DNA from: Bacteroidota bacterium
GTDB lineage: Bacteria; Bacteroidota; Bacteroidia; 2-12-FULL-35-15
Direction: 5' to 3'
NCBI GenBank assembly: GCA_016722565.1
Contig: JADKIU010000002.1
Coordinates: 868,001 to 932,000 of the forward strand
DNA length: 64,000 nucleotides
Shown here one piece after another: positions 16,069 to 25,514 of the stretch. Position 1 is the stretch's first letter. Each line of letters starts with the position of its first letter. The notes under the pieces are model-generated. The model saw only the letters and a program-made list of their open reading frames with translations. It was not told where the DNA came from and made no database searches. Both the position numbers and the translations under genes were made by a program.

Positions 16069-18003
16069 CTATTTTACAATCAACTTTTTGTAAAAAAACT
16101 GATTCTTCGAAGTGGCTGTAACATAGTAAACTCCGGAAGCGAGTCTGCTACATGGGGCTATTGAATATCTTTCTTGAGACGCATTTTTAATACGAATCGT
16201 TGTTGAGCCACAATCTTTTCCCAAGGCATCATTAATCACAATTTTCATTTCATCTTCACGACCAGAAATTAAGACGTCAATCAGTGTTCCATCTGAAGGG
16301 TTCTGTAGTAATTCGAAGGAAGTAGCATTTTCATCCGCAAAAATCACTTTCTCCAAATGTGAATACGAATGATTTCCATCAAAATCTGTTTGTTTCAAAC
16401 GATAAAAGGACATGCCATCGAAAGGGGTATTATCTTTCGTTGAATAATTTAAGACAGAGGTACTGTTTCCTGCACCATTTAAAGTGACAAAAGGAATATA
16501 ATTGATGCCATCCAGCGTCTTCTCAATAGTAAAATAATCGTTGGATGATTCTGATGCAGTTGTCCATTCAACACAAACCTCATTCCCACAGGCGATTGCA
16601 GAAAAATTAAGCAGTTCAATCGGCAAAGGGCTAACGGCATTATCAAGCGTTCCGATTGTATAATAACCATCACCAAAGGTATTATAAACCAAACCGGAAA
16701 ACGTAATTCTATCACCTGAAAGTGTAGGAACAATCGCTGACTCTGTCCAGCTGCCTGAAAGTCCCGATCGATATAGTAATTTATAATTTGAGGCAGTAGA
16801 AGCTGATGGGGATCCCATCCCTCCATCACTGATATCAAAGGTTAAATTAACGGTTTCATCTGTGCCACCAATATGCGTAAAATCGAGATACCAAATTCGC
16901 TCCCAACGACCAACCCACGAACCGGCACTCATTCCACCGATATCTGAAAAATTCATTCCGTTTGCACCTGATTGATGGCCATAAACTAAATATTCATTGT
17001 TTTCAAAAGTAACACCACCTTGTGTTGCTTCTAAACCTCCACTAACAGAAGAAGAAGAAGTTGTATTTATTGCTGTTGCAGATGCCTCTCTTCCAATTCC
17101 TGCAACCTCAAAATCATAATTTCCATTTGCAGGAGTGTCTCCAGCATATTTATCGTTTGCGACTGTTAATCCATATTTTGCAGCCAAATGGCTATTCAAT
17201 ATATGAATCTGCGCATTGTTTAAATTATAATTATACACAAGCACCTCAGCAATATAACCTTTCATGCCACCAAGAGCCGGCTGATAGTGGTGACCGATTT
17301 GAGGAACCGGAGGCACATAATTAGCATCAGCAGAAGACACGGTAGTTTCTAAAGTTCCATCCACAAAAAGATCGTACACTTTTGTAGCACCCGGAATTTG
17401 TCGATAGTTTATAATTTGATAAGAAGCGGTATTCACAGTGGACGTGCTAACTGGCCCTCCAAGACCACCTCCGCCACCATCTCTTTTCTGGAAGCCATAC
17501 CTATTGGTATTGCTAACTTTAAAACTGCATAATTCATTCGCCTCTGCCCCTGGCAATCCTCTATCAATAATATAATCTCCGGCACCATCACCTTGAGTTC
17601 CTGCAACAAATGAAGTGTCTTTAAATACAACGATATAAGTATAACCCACATTGTTAGCTATTCCAGGAAAAGCAGTAGCAGTAATAAAGGTTGTTCCAAC
17701 AAATCTCAATGCAGGTAAACCATTTACTGCATTCGTAATATATCTTGGTTTCCTTGCAGCCGTAAGCTGAATTGCATTATTTGCTAATCCCGATTGATCA
17801 TTCCATTGTTGAACCAAATTTGTATTGGAAGCAAGTGTTGTTCCTGCATCATTAAATACAGCAACATCTGCTTTAACCCAAAATCTAATTTGATTCACAG
17901 AGGTTGTATTCGTTCCAACACCTGCAGGACCTGTTTGAGAATAAACAACGGAAAAAAACGGATAAATTGAGACAACAAACGAAAGGAATAATCTATTAAT
18001 CAT
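16069..18003 (-). CDS. T9SS-secreted LamG-like surface protein
   Basis: 644 residues. After a signal peptide (to about 23, VVYSQ), residues ~30-280 form a concanavalin/LamG-like domain (QIRFWVKADVAVFNDAG, WNDQSGLANNAIQ, IAEVLVYNYNLNNAQ, LAAKYGL), typical of Bacteroidota surface proteins. A second module (about 290-470) has SAGSWVGRWERIWYLDFTH and DGYYTIGTLDN. A fibronectin-like linker follows (LPIELLNFSAI, VCVEWTTASESSNDYFTIEK), and the type A sorting domain ends it (ELLQNPSDGTL, INDALGKDC, LASGVYYVT, KKLIVK). The linker is shared with the 14474 protein. Carbohydrate binding is plausible but not shown. Confidence 0.85.
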   Translation of the reverse strand: MINRLFLSFVVSIYPFFSVVYSQTGPAGVGTNTTSVNQIRFWVKADVAVFNDAGTTLASNTNLVQQWNDQSGLANNAIQLTAARKPRYITNAVNGLPALRFVGTTFITATAFPGIANNVGYTYIVVFKDTSFVAGTQGDGAGDYIIDRGLPGAEANELCSFKVSNTNRYGFQKRDGGGGGLGGPVSTSTVNTASYQIINYRQIPGATKVYDLFVDGTLETTVSSADANYVPPVPQIGHHYQPALGGMKGYIAEVLVYNYNLNNAQIHILNSHLAAKYGLTVANDKYAGDTPANGNYDFEVAGIGREASATAINTTSSSSVSGGLEATQGGVTFENNEYLVYGHQSGANGMNFSDIGGMSAGSWVGRWERIWYLDFTHIGGTDETVNLTFDISDGGMGSPSASTASNYKLLYRSGLSGSWTESAIVPTLSGDRITFSGLVYNTFGDGYYTIGTLDNAVSPLPIELLNFSAIACGNEVCVEWTTASESSNDYFTIEKTLDGINYIPFVTLNGAGNSTSVLNYSTKDNTPFDGMSFYRLKQTDFDGNHSYSHLEKVIFADENATSFELLQNPSDGTLIDVLISGREDEMKIVINDALGKDCGSTTIRIKNASQERYSIAPCSRLASGVYYVTATSKNQFFYKKLIVK

Positions 18004-18086
18004 ACAGGTCGGAGCTTCAATTTCTTAGGATTACATAGACGAAAAAAAACAATAAAGGTTACCGAATTCAGGGTCTATCTTAATTT

Positions 18087-19652
18087 TTATCCCGTAAACT
18101 CACCAAACACTCCGCGCATAGTATCCGCAATCTCCCCTAAAGTAGCATAATTTTCAGCCGCTTCTAAGATAGTTGGCATAAGGTTAACGTCTGCCTTTGC
18201 ATCCGACTCTAATTTCGAAAGGATTGCTTTTACTTTCTCATTGTCCCGCTCCGACTTCACCTTGTTTATTTTGTCGATTTGCAACTGACGGATGGAATCA
18301 TCTACCGTAAAAATATCTTTTAATGGCGCTTCTTCGCTGGTGAATTTATTTACACCAACGATAATCTTTTCTCCGGTTTGAATATCATTTTGGTATTTAT
18401 AAGCCGATGCAGCAATTTCATTTTGCATATATCCTTGCTCAATTGCTGCCACAGAACCTCCCATCGCATCAATTTTGTGAATATAATCCCATGCCGCAGC
18501 CTCTACTTCATTGGTCAACGCTTCCACAAAATAAGAACCTGCCAGCGGATCTACTGTTTCGGTAATACCACTTTCATACCCCACAATTTGCTGTGTTCTT
18601 AGGGCGATTCTAGCTGCTTCCTCCGTTGGTAAAGCAATTGCTTCATCAAATCCATTGGTATGCAAACTTTGGGTCCCGCCCAATACAGCCGACATCGCCT
18701 GAATGGTTACCCTTGGAATGTTATTTTGTGGCTGTTGAGCTGTTAAGGTTGAACCACCTGTTTGAGTATGAAAACGCAACATCTGTGCACGCGGGTCGGT
18801 TGCTCCCAATTCCTTGGTGATTTTTGCCCACATTCTACGAGCTGCCCTGAACTTCGCCACTTCCTCAAACATGTTGTTATGGGCATTAAAGAAAAACGAA
18901 AGTCGCTTTGCAAAAACATTGATATCCAACCCTTTATCTATTGCTGCTTTAAGATATGCTTTACCATTTGCAAGGGTAAAAGCCAACTCCTGAACAGCCG
19001 TTGAACCCGCCTCACGGATATGGTATCCGGAAATAGAAATGGTATTCCATTTTGGAACCTCTTTGCTGCAATATTCAAAAATATCGGTGATGATGCGCAT
19101 GCTCGGTTTCGGAGGATAAATATAGGTTCCGCGTGCTGCATATTCTTTTAAAATATCATTTTGAATGGTTCCTGAAATTTTCTTTAAATCAGCACCCTGC
19201 TTTTTGGCCAAAGCGATATACATTGACAACAAAATAGAAGCCGTTGAATTGATGGTCATGGAAGTGGTAATGTTCTCCAACTTAATTCCATCAAACAAAA
19301 TCTCAATATCTCTTAACGAATCAATTGCAACACCGGCTTTACCAACTTCACCATCTGCAAAATCATGACTGCTGTCATACCCAATTTGAGTTGGCAAATC
19401 AAAGGCAACAGACAATCCGGTGGTACCGTTGTTCAACAAATAGTGATAACGCTTGTTCGACTCTTCAGCTGTTGAAAATCCTGCATATTGACGCATTGTC
19501 CACAACTTACTGCGGTACATGGTTGGCTGCACACCTCTTGTAAAAGGAAATTCACCCGGTTGCTCTTCCGGCACCTCCAATTTAGAGTATACCCGTTTGA
19601 TTTCAATTCCTGAATCCGTTAAAAACTTGTCTTTGCGTTCTTTTTCTTCCAT
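18087..19652 (-). CDS. Methylmalonyl-CoA mutase family, large (catalytic) subunit
   Basis: 521 residues, the size of the catalytic (beta/alpha)8 domain without the C-terminal cobalamin domain. Landmarks: TMYRSKLWTMRQYAGFSTA, GLSVAFDLPTQIGYDSSH, SMTINSTA, SGTIQNDILKEY, YPPKPSMRI, ISGYHIREAGS and TQTGGSTLTAQQP. The RQYAGF tyrosine and SMRI arginine that select methylmalonyl-CoA are kept. The enzyme interconverts methylmalonyl-CoA and succinyl-CoA in propionyl-CoA metabolism. No B12-binding small subunit is seen in the window, so it must be encoded elsewhere. The 19739 membrane protein gene lies just upstream on the same strand. Confidence 0.92.
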   Translation of the reverse strand: MEEKERKDKFLTDSGIEIKRVYSKLEVPEEQPGEFPFTRGVQPTMYRSKLWTMRQYAGFSTAEESNKRYHYLLNNGTTGLSVAFDLPTQIGYDSSHDFADGEVGKAGVAIDSLRDIEILFDGIKLENITTSMTINSTASILLSMYIALAKKQGADLKKISGTIQNDILKEYAARGTYIYPPKPSMRIITDIFEYCSKEVPKWNTISISGYHIREAGSTAVQELAFTLANGKAYLKAAIDKGLDINVFAKRLSFFFNAHNNMFEEVAKFRAARRMWAKITKELGATDPRAQMLRFHTQTGGSTLTAQQPQNNIPRVTIQAMSAVLGGTQSLHTNGFDEAIALPTEEAARIALRTQQIVGYESGITETVDPLAGSYFVEALTNEVEAAAWDYIHKIDAMGGSVAAIEQGYMQNEIAASAYKYQNDIQTGEKIIVGVNKFTSEEAPLKDIFTVDDSIRQLQIDKINKVKSERDNEKVKAILSKLESDAKADVNLMPTILEAAENYATLGEIADTMRGVFGEFTG

Positions 19653-19675
19653 AAAAAATATGTTGATTCGTTAAT

Positions 19676-19723
19676 TAGGTGAATTAAGTTAATTTGGTTC
19701 TACCCATTTCCCTAATTCACCTA
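19676..19723. repeat. Imperfect inverted repeat between mutase and upstream gene
   Basis: TAGGTGAAT (19676-19684) and ATTCACCTA (19715-19723) are perfect arms; flanking bases extend the pairing to about 15 bp with mismatches. It lies in the 86-nt gap between two same-strand genes and could be a weak terminator or a small interspersed repeat. Confidence 0.5.
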
Positions 19724-19738
19724 TTCAACTTATTTAAC

Positions 19739-20256
19739 TTAAAATTCTTTCCCAATCTCCTTTTTAATAAAATCGATGGCCGCTTTTGTTGGTAATTCCG
19801 ACAATTGGGAAGACACACCCACAATCGCCTGCGCCAATTCCATTGCTGAAGATTGCGCTGTTGTTCGGGTAGCTGCCACATTAATTAATTTAATGGTTTC
19901 TTCTTTTGCTTTTACAACAGCATCCCACGACTTGGTACTCATGTAAATCTGTTGTGATAAATTGTGTTCAAATTCGGTACGCACCGCTTTTAATATTTCA
20001 CTTTGAAAATCTTGCGCCCCTCCTGTTTTGTTCATTCGCATCACCATACTCGTTGGATTGATGCGCTCTAAAAACAAAATTACGCGCTCATACGCTTGCA
20101 AACGAATGGGTGTAATGACGGTTTGATTCGCCAATTTTAAATCGACCGTGCGTTTTCTGTTTTCATGGTCCAAAAAGTTTTTTACCAGATAATAAGCCGT
20201 TAAAAACACAATGGCCGAAGGCAAAAGTATTTTATAATTTCAAAAAGTGGATCCAT
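19739..20256 (-). CDS. Membrane-anchored protein next to the mutase gene; frameshift near the start
   Basis: About 172 residues if one T is restored in the run at 20223-20226: MDPLFEIIKYF joined to LPSAIVFLTAYYLVKNFL. Without it, translation would have to begin at the TTG at 20224 (161 residues). One N-terminal membrane helix is followed by a soluble helical part (LQAYERVILFLERINPTSM, EFEHNLSQQIYMSTKSWD, EETIKLINVAATR). I recognise it as a conserved Bacteroidota protein without a known role. It precedes the mutase gene on the same strand, with an inverted repeat between them, so a functional link is only suggested by position. Confidence 0.65.
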
Positions 20257-20444
20257 AGTTCTTTTGTTTATAAGGTTATGTATTCATGAATAATGCTGAA
20301 ATCTGATTAAGATACAGCCAATTCTTTGACTTCATAAATTGTATGGCTTAATTCATTTTCAAAGGCTAAATATCGCATTTTTTTAGAGAATAAGTAAATC
20401 AAAAGAGATATTCATTCATGCATCCTGACTATCATTATTTTAAT

Positions 20445-20452
20445 TAAACTTG
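20445..20452 (+). promoter_or_regulatory. Candidate -7 box (TAAACTTG) for the DinB gene
   Basis: TAAACTTG differs from TAnnTTTG at one base and sits 21 nt before the ATG at 20474. Confidence 0.35.
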
Positions 20453-20473
20453 CACCACTAAAAACCAAGAGCT

Positions 20474-20974
20474 ATGTATAGAAAAATTGAAGATTTTATC
20501 ACCGATTGGGGATACGAAAGTAAAGGAACACTGAACCTTTTTAAGCACATCACCAACGATGGCTTAAACAAAAAAGATCATGAAAATGTGAGAAGTATTG
20601 CCGTTTTGGCTTGGCACATCACCATCACCCTAAATGAAATGCTCAACAAGGCAGGATTAATGGTAACCGGTCCGGATGAACACAGCAAACCTCCAGCAAC
20701 CATTACAGAAATAATCGAGGCTTACCAACAATCGGCAAAATCTGTTACTGAGCAGGTTCAAAAACAGTGGACAGATGCATCGTTATTGGAAGAAAAAAAC
20801 ATGTATGGGGAGAACTGGAAAAATGGAGTTACACTTTCTGTTTTAATAAAACACCAAGCGCACCACCGTGGGCAATTGACGGTATTGATGCGTCAAGCAG
20901 GGTTGATGGTTCCGGGATTGTACGGACCGGCTAAAGAAGATTGGGCAAAATACAATTTGCCAACAGCCGACTAA
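20474..20974 (+). CDS. DinB family protein (putative metal-dependent enzyme)
   Basis: 166 residues forming the four-helix DinB/YfiT fold. The metal-binding histidines are visible: one in VLAWHITITL and two in the late HQAHHRGQLTVLMRQAG motif, the classic HxxxHR signature of the family. Many members act as thiol transferases or in stress responses; this one has no assigned substrate. It stands alone, 43 nt upstream of the MORN-type gene. Confidence 0.87.
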   Translation: MYRKIEDFITDWGYESKGTLNLFKHITNDGLNKKDHENVRSIAVLAWHITITLNEMLNKAGLMVTGPDEHSKPPATITEIIEAYQQSAKSVTEQVQKQWTDASLLEEKNMYGENWKNGVTLSVLIKHQAHHRGQLTVLMRQAGLMVPGLYGPAKEDWAKYNLPTAD

Positions 20975-21017
20975 GACACAACCATCTACGAGAAATGCGT
21001 CTTTACAAAAAAAAGCC

Positions 21018-22286
21018 ATGAAAAAAATAGTACTACTTGTCTTCATTTTGATTGCCACAAAAGCAATTTCCCAGGAACATTGGGAGGATAATTTTTGGCG
21101 AGAAGAAGGCAAAAAAAGATATGCGAAAACCTTGACGATGGCTGGATTATACACCGCATTTTACGACAATGGCAAAATCAAATGGCAAGGAAAATGTTTG
21201 GAGAATGGCACCCCGGATAGTGTTTGGGTGTATTTTGATAAGGAAGGCAATAAATTGTGGGAAGGAGAATATACCGGGAATTATTATGAGTACAAAAAAT
21301 ATTTTGATTACGATTCAGAAGATAATTATAAGCAAATTCCTCGCTGGGATACTTCAATTATTGGGAATTATCAAAATGGATTAAAAAATGGAGAATGGCA
21401 AGAGTATGATTATAACGGTAAATACATAAAGAAAAAAGGTCAATTTGTGAATGGCGAACCTACAGGTATTTGGCTAGAATTTGAAGAACATACAAAACAA
21501 ACGATTGAAAGGAAAGTGACGAAGTGTGCCGAATATAATTATGCTACCCAAACGCGAATATTATTTAAAAGAGACAGTATTAACGGGAGTACCCATATTG
21601 ATTCATTAAATTATGCATCTCAATATGGTTTAACAGGACATGGGCGTCAAAACAACTACCATACAAATGATGCAATAAATCTCTGTTTCCTTGGCACCTT
21701 CCAATACATTAATTTTTCTTCACTTAACAACTACTTTCATCAACCTAATTATAATAAAATTGATAGTCCATTAAAGTCTGTAGGCATAGAACTTTCAGCA
21801 AGGGCAATAGAAAGAATGTATTGGTCTTTCTATGCAAATTGGACACCAGCGGTGTCTTTACAAGCAAATGACTCAATCAGACTACGACTGTCTGGTTCTT
21901 CATATACATTAAATTTAGGCATTGATCTATTTTATAAAAATGAATTTTTAGATTTATCTCCAACTGTTGGATTGGGATTTCAGCAGCTTAAATTAAAAGT
22001 ATTAAAGACTCAAAATCCTGACTCAACGGCATTTGCATTTAATGAAGGCGATTATAGGGTGTATCGAAACTCTGCCCCTACTTTAAATGCAATGCTCAAT
22101 TTTCGTATGAATTTAGGTGTTTTCTCGTTCAATATTTCGGGCGGCTATCTACTTGATTGCTCGAGTTCTAAATGGCGATATAATGGCAAACTACTGAGCA
22201 ATTCTCCCAAAACATCGCTCTCTTCACCATTTGTGATTGCCAGCATTGGTTTTCATCTATACAATGGTGATAGTAGTGATGAATAA
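21018..22286 (+). CDS. Secreted MORN-repeat protein with C-terminal beta-barrel-like region
   Basis: 422 residues. A signal peptide (MKKIVLLVFILIATKAISQ) is followed by MORN/YwqK-like repeats (about 40-155): FYDNGKIKWQGKCLENG, GNYQNGLKNGEWQEYDYNG and KGQFVNGEPTGIWLEF. From about 220 on, strands with alternating hydrophobic residues appear (AINLCFLGTFQYINFSS, VGIELSARAIERMYWSFY, FVIASIGFHLY at the end), like an outer-membrane barrel. The combination suggests an outer-membrane protein with an exposed or periplasmic MORN domain. Databases may call such repeats YwqK antitoxin, but nothing here suggests a toxin-antitoxin pair. Confidence 0.7.
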   Translation: MKKIVLLVFILIATKAISQEHWEDNFWREEGKKRYAKTLTMAGLYTAFYDNGKIKWQGKCLENGTPDSVWVYFDKEGNKLWEGEYTGNYYEYKKYFDYDSEDNYKQIPRWDTSIIGNYQNGLKNGEWQEYDYNGKYIKKKGQFVNGEPTGIWLEFEEHTKQTIERKVTKCAEYNYATQTRILFKRDSINGSTHIDSLNYASQYGLTGHGRQNNYHTNDAINLCFLGTFQYINFSSLNNYFHQPNYNKIDSPLKSVGIELSARAIERMYWSFYANWTPAVSLQANDSIRLRLSGSSYTLNLGIDLFYKNEFLDLSPTVGLGFQQLKLKVLKTQNPDSTAFAFNEGDYRVYRNSAPTLNAMLNFRMNLGVFSFNISGGYLLDCSSSKWRYNGKLLSNSPKTSLSSPFVIASIGFHLYNGDSSDE

Positions 22287-22344
22287 TTTAACATTAAAAA
22301 ACAACCACTTATCTCATTTATTCGCTTGCATAACACAATTTTAG

Positions 22345-22352
22345 TAGATTTG
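22345..22352 (+). promoter_or_regulatory. Candidate -7 box (TAGATTTG) for the aminotransferase gene
   Basis: TAGATTTG matches TAnnTTTG, 26 nt before the ATG at 22379; a TTGC at 22325 is a possible -33 element with short spacing. Confidence 0.5.
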
Positions 22353-22378
22353 TGTTCTCTAAACGCTAATTAATTATT

Positions 22379-23572
22379 ATGAGCAAATTATCTGATAGAA
22401 TAAAGAACCTAGCAGAATCACAAACCTTAGCAATGGCGAAAAAAAGTCGCGAATTGCAAGCGCAAGGAAAAGACATCATCAGCTTGAGTATTGGGGAACC
22501 CGATTTCAATACACCGGACTTTATCAAAGAAGCTGCAAAAAAAGCAATCGATAATAATATCACTCGCTACTCACCCGTTGCCGGTTATCCCGATTTACGG
22601 AAAGCGATTTCAGAAAAATTTAAACGAGATAACAATCTGAACTATGCACCCGACCAAATCATTGTTTCTACTGGAGCAAAACAGTCGATTGCAAATATCA
22701 TTCTCAGCTTAGTTAATCCGGGTGAAGAAGTGATTGTTCCCATCCCATATTGGGTGAGCTATATCGAAACGATTAAATTAGCAGAAGGTATTCCCGTTAC
22801 AATCCCTACTTCTGTTGAATCCAATTTTAAAATTTCTCCGGAGCAACTCAAAAAAGCGATTACCTCTAAAACAAAAATGATTGTGTTCAGCACCCCTTGC
22901 AATCCAAGTGGTTCTGTCTATAATAAAGAAGAATTAAAAGCATTGGCTGAGGTTGTCATTCAATACCCCGACATCTACATCATCTCTGATGAAATATATG
23001 AATACATCAATTTCATTGGCAAACACGAAAGCATTGCGCAATTTGATTTTATTTACGACCGCGTTATTACGGTAAATGGTGTATCAAAAGGGTATGCCAT
23101 GACCGGATGGAGAATTGGATATATCGGTGCTCCGAAATGGATTGCCGATGCCTGCGAAAAAATGCAAGGTCAATTTACTTCAGGAACGTCCTCTATTTCT
23201 CAAATGGCTGCATTGGAAGCTGTGAAAGCTGATCCGAAAGTGAGTTACGAAATGAGAGACGCATTCAAAAACCGAAGAGACATTGTTTTAAATCTTTTAA
23301 AAGAAATTCCGGGCTTAAAAACAACCACTCCGGATGGTGCTTTTTATATTTTCTTCGACATCTCTTCCTACTTTGGTAAGTCGTATAAGAGTTACACGAT
23401 TAAAAACTCACACGATTTAAGTATGTTCTTGTTAGAGGAAGGAAACATCGCATTGGTTTCAGGTGATGCTTTTGGTGATGACAATTGTATTCGTTTTTCG
23501 TATGCTGCTGCTGAAAAAACATTAATTGAAGCGGTGAAAAGAATCAAAGATACCTTGGTAAAATTAGCGTAA
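22379..23572 (+). CDS. Class I/II pyridoxal-phosphate aminotransferase (aspartate aminotransferase-like)
   Basis: 397 residues, full length. PLP-binding Lys237 is in NGVSKGYAMTGWRIGY; Asn175 (CNPSG), Asp204 and Tyr207 (SDEIYEY) contact the cofactor; the N-terminal SIGEPDFNTP and SPVAGYPDLRKAI are type I-gamma aspartate aminotransferase hallmarks. It transfers amino groups between aspartate (or aromatic amino acids) and 2-oxoglutarate in the cytoplasm. The heptose kinase gene follows after 33 nt and may share the transcript. Confidence 0.9.
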   Translation: MSKLSDRIKNLAESQTLAMAKKSRELQAQGKDIISLSIGEPDFNTPDFIKEAAKKAIDNNITRYSPVAGYPDLRKAISEKFKRDNNLNYAPDQIIVSTGAKQSIANIILSLVNPGEEVIVPIPYWVSYIETIKLAEGIPVTIPTSVESNFKISPEQLKKAITSKTKMIVFSTPCNPSGSVYNKEELKALAEVVIQYPDIYIISDEIYEYINFIGKHESIAQFDFIYDRVITVNGVSKGYAMTGWRIGYIGAPKWIADACEKMQGQFTSGTSSISQMAALEAVKADPKVSYEMRDAFKNRRDIVLNLLKEIPGLKTTTPDGAFYIFFDISSYFGKSYKSYTIKNSHDLSMFLLEEGNIALVSGDAFGDDNCIRFSYAAAEKTLIEAVKRIKDTLVKLA

Positions 23573-23605
23573 ACCAACCTATTCTTAAGAAACAAAAGAA
23601 CAATA

Positions 23606-24595
23606 ATGAATTCGATTCAGGATACATTCAAAGCATTTAACAAACTCAATGTGCTCATCATTGGAGATGTGATGATTGATGCGTATATGTGGGGAAATGT
23701 GAATCGCATTTCACCCGAAGCACCTGTTCCCATTGTTGCCATCCATAAAAAAGAAAACCGTTTGGGTGGTGCAGCCAATGTTGCACTAAATATTCAGGCA
23801 ATGGGTGCCAACCCCATCCTTTGCTCCGTAATCGGAGAGGATGATGGAGCCAAAGTTTTCTTAGATTTACTTAAAGGCAACAAACTTTCGAATAAAGGAA
23901 TTATCAAAAGTAAAAGACGCATCACGACTGTTAAAACAAGAGTGATCAGTAGCAACCATCAAATGTTGCGTGTGGATGAAGAAATTGAAAGCAACATTGA
24001 TACAAAAGAAAACACCGCTTTGTTTTCTGAAATAAAAAAACTCGTTGCTAGCGAAAAAATCAATGTGATTATTTTTGAAGATTACGACAAAGGTACCATC
24101 ACTCCGGATTTAATTAAAAATGTGGTTGCATTGGCGAAACAAAAAGGCATTCCGACTGTTGTAGATCCAAAGAAAAAGAACTTCATGGCGTACACCGGAG
24201 TTACTTTATTTAAACCAAATTTGAAGGAATTGAAAGAAGGGTTGAAAATGGATTTTGATCATACCAACATCAAAGAATTAGACAAAGTAGTCGCTGGTTT
24301 TATCAAAAAACAAAACATTACAACCGCATTGATTACACTTTCAGAAAAAGGAGTGTATATCCACAGTGCAAAATCAAAAAACCTCGTACCTGCTCATATT
24401 CGTAACATTTCGGATGTTTCCGGTGCCGGTGATACCGTTGTGAGTATAGCTGCACTTTGTTTAGCATCTAAACTTTCTCCGGTTACTACAGCTACGTTGG
24501 CCAACTTAGCAGGAGGTTTGGTTTGTGAAAAAGTAGGCGTTGTGCCCATCGATAAAAAACAGTTGCTGCAAGAAGCGTTGAAACTAAAATTATAA
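23606..24595 (+). CDS. rfaE1: D-glycero-beta-D-manno-heptose-7-phosphate kinase (HldE kinase domain)
   Basis: 329 residues, only the PfkB-type kinase half of bifunctional HldE. LIIGDVMIDAYMWGNVNRIS and PEAPVPIVAIHKKENRLGGA are the typical N-terminal sugar-binding signature of RfaE; HQMLRVDEE and EDYDKGTI follow, and VSGAGDTVVS holds the catalytic base Asp276. It phosphorylates heptose 7-phosphate at C1 for ADP-heptose and LPS core synthesis. The nucleotidyltransferase half is not in the window, so it must be a separate gene elsewhere. Confidence 0.9.
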   Translation: MNSIQDTFKAFNKLNVLIIGDVMIDAYMWGNVNRISPEAPVPIVAIHKKENRLGGAANVALNIQAMGANPILCSVIGEDDGAKVFLDLLKGNKLSNKGIIKSKRRITTVKTRVISSNHQMLRVDEEIESNIDTKENTALFSEIKKLVASEKINVIIFEDYDKGTITPDLIKNVVALAKQKGIPTVVDPKKKNFMAYTGVTLFKPNLKELKEGLKMDFDHTNIKELDKVVAGFIKKQNITTALITLSEKGVYIHSAKSKNLVPAHIRNISDVSGAGDTVVSIAALCLASKLSPVTTATLANLAGGLVCEKVGVVPIDKKQLLQEALKLKL

Positions 24596-24748
24596 AAAGT
24601 TGGCAATAGTTAAATAAATCAATAAGCGAAGCTTATAAATCATATAAAAAATCAAAGCACAAAGAAAAAATCATTTTTTATCCTGAAGATCATAAAAATC
24701 TGCGTTCCAATTTAAAGCATACTAGTGAACAAATTAACTAATTAACCA

Positions 24749-25477
24749 GTGAGCCAATCAGTAACCCCATACAAAGATTTAACTACAAGCAAAAAAGAAC
24801 AGGTTGCGACCATGTTCAACAACATTGCTCCGAAATACGATTTCCTGAATCAATTACTTTCATTAGGCATTCATAAAGGATGGAGAAGAAAAGCAGTTGG
24901 TTTATTAAAAGAAGTTCACCCTAAAACCATTTTAGACATCGCAACAGGCACCGGTGATTTTGCGATTGAAGCAATGAAGTTGAATCCCGACAAAGTAGTT
25001 GGTGTAGATATTTCAGAAGGAATGCTCAAATTTGGTGTTGAAAAAATTAACAAACTGGGATTACAAAATAAAATCGAATTGAAGTTAGGTGATTCAGAAA
25101 ACCTACCCTTTGAAAACAATTCGTTTGATGCCATTACCGTAGGTTTCGGGGTACGTAACTTTGAAAATCTGGAAAAAGGAATTCACGATATTTATCGTGT
25201 ATTGAATAAAAACGGAATGGTAGCCATCCTTGAATTTTCAAAACCCAAAGCGTTTCCAATAAAACAAATCTATCATTTTTATTTCCGCTACATTACTCCT
25301 GCAATCGGAAAGATATTTTCAAAAGACAGTTCTGCTTACACCTATTTACCGGAATCCGTAAAAGCATTTCCGGATGGTGAAGACTTTTTAGCTGTTCTAA
25401 AAAAAGCCGGATTCAAAGATACAAAGGCTATTCCGGTATCATTTGGAATCGCATCGATATATATTGCAAAAAAATAA
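24749..25477 (+). CDS. menG: Demethylmenaquinone methyltransferase (UbiE/MenG)
   Basis: 242 residues from a GTG start at 24749; TPYKDLTTSKKEQVATMFNNIAPKYDFLN is the usual start of Bacteroidota UbiE. SAM motif I is LDIATGTGDFA (62-72), followed by VVGVDISEGML, the ENNSFDAITVGFGVRNF motif, and LEFSKPKAFPIKQIYHFYFR. It makes the last methylation in menaquinone synthesis. porT follows after 37 nt, an adjacency known in many Bacteroidota. A 153-nt AT-rich gap before it shows no other feature. Confidence 0.93.
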   Translation: MSQSVTPYKDLTTSKKEQVATMFNNIAPKYDFLNQLLSLGIHKGWRRKAVGLLKEVHPKTILDIATGTGDFAIEAMKLNPDKVVGVDISEGMLKFGVEKINKLGLQNKIELKLGDSENLPFENNSFDAITVGFGVRNFENLEKGIHDIYRVLNKNGMVAILEFSKPKAFPIKQIYHFYFRYITPAIGKIFSKDSSAYTYLPESVKAFPDGEDFLAVLKKAGFKDTKAIPVSFGIASIYIAKK

Positions 25478-25514
25478 AATAAAGACCCTATTTTTACGTT
25501 CATATTAAGCAAAA

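Noticed and set aside
20307..20378. 23-codon ORF on the minus strand (MRYLAFENELSHTIYEVKEL)
   Set aside because: Too short, no conserved neighbour and no evidence of translation; it could be a fragment of a lost gene but I cannot support it.
21018..22286. Toxin-antitoxin system suggested by YwqK-like repeats here and at 52094
   Set aside because: The repeats are MORN repeats in secreted proteins; no toxin gene is next to either one.
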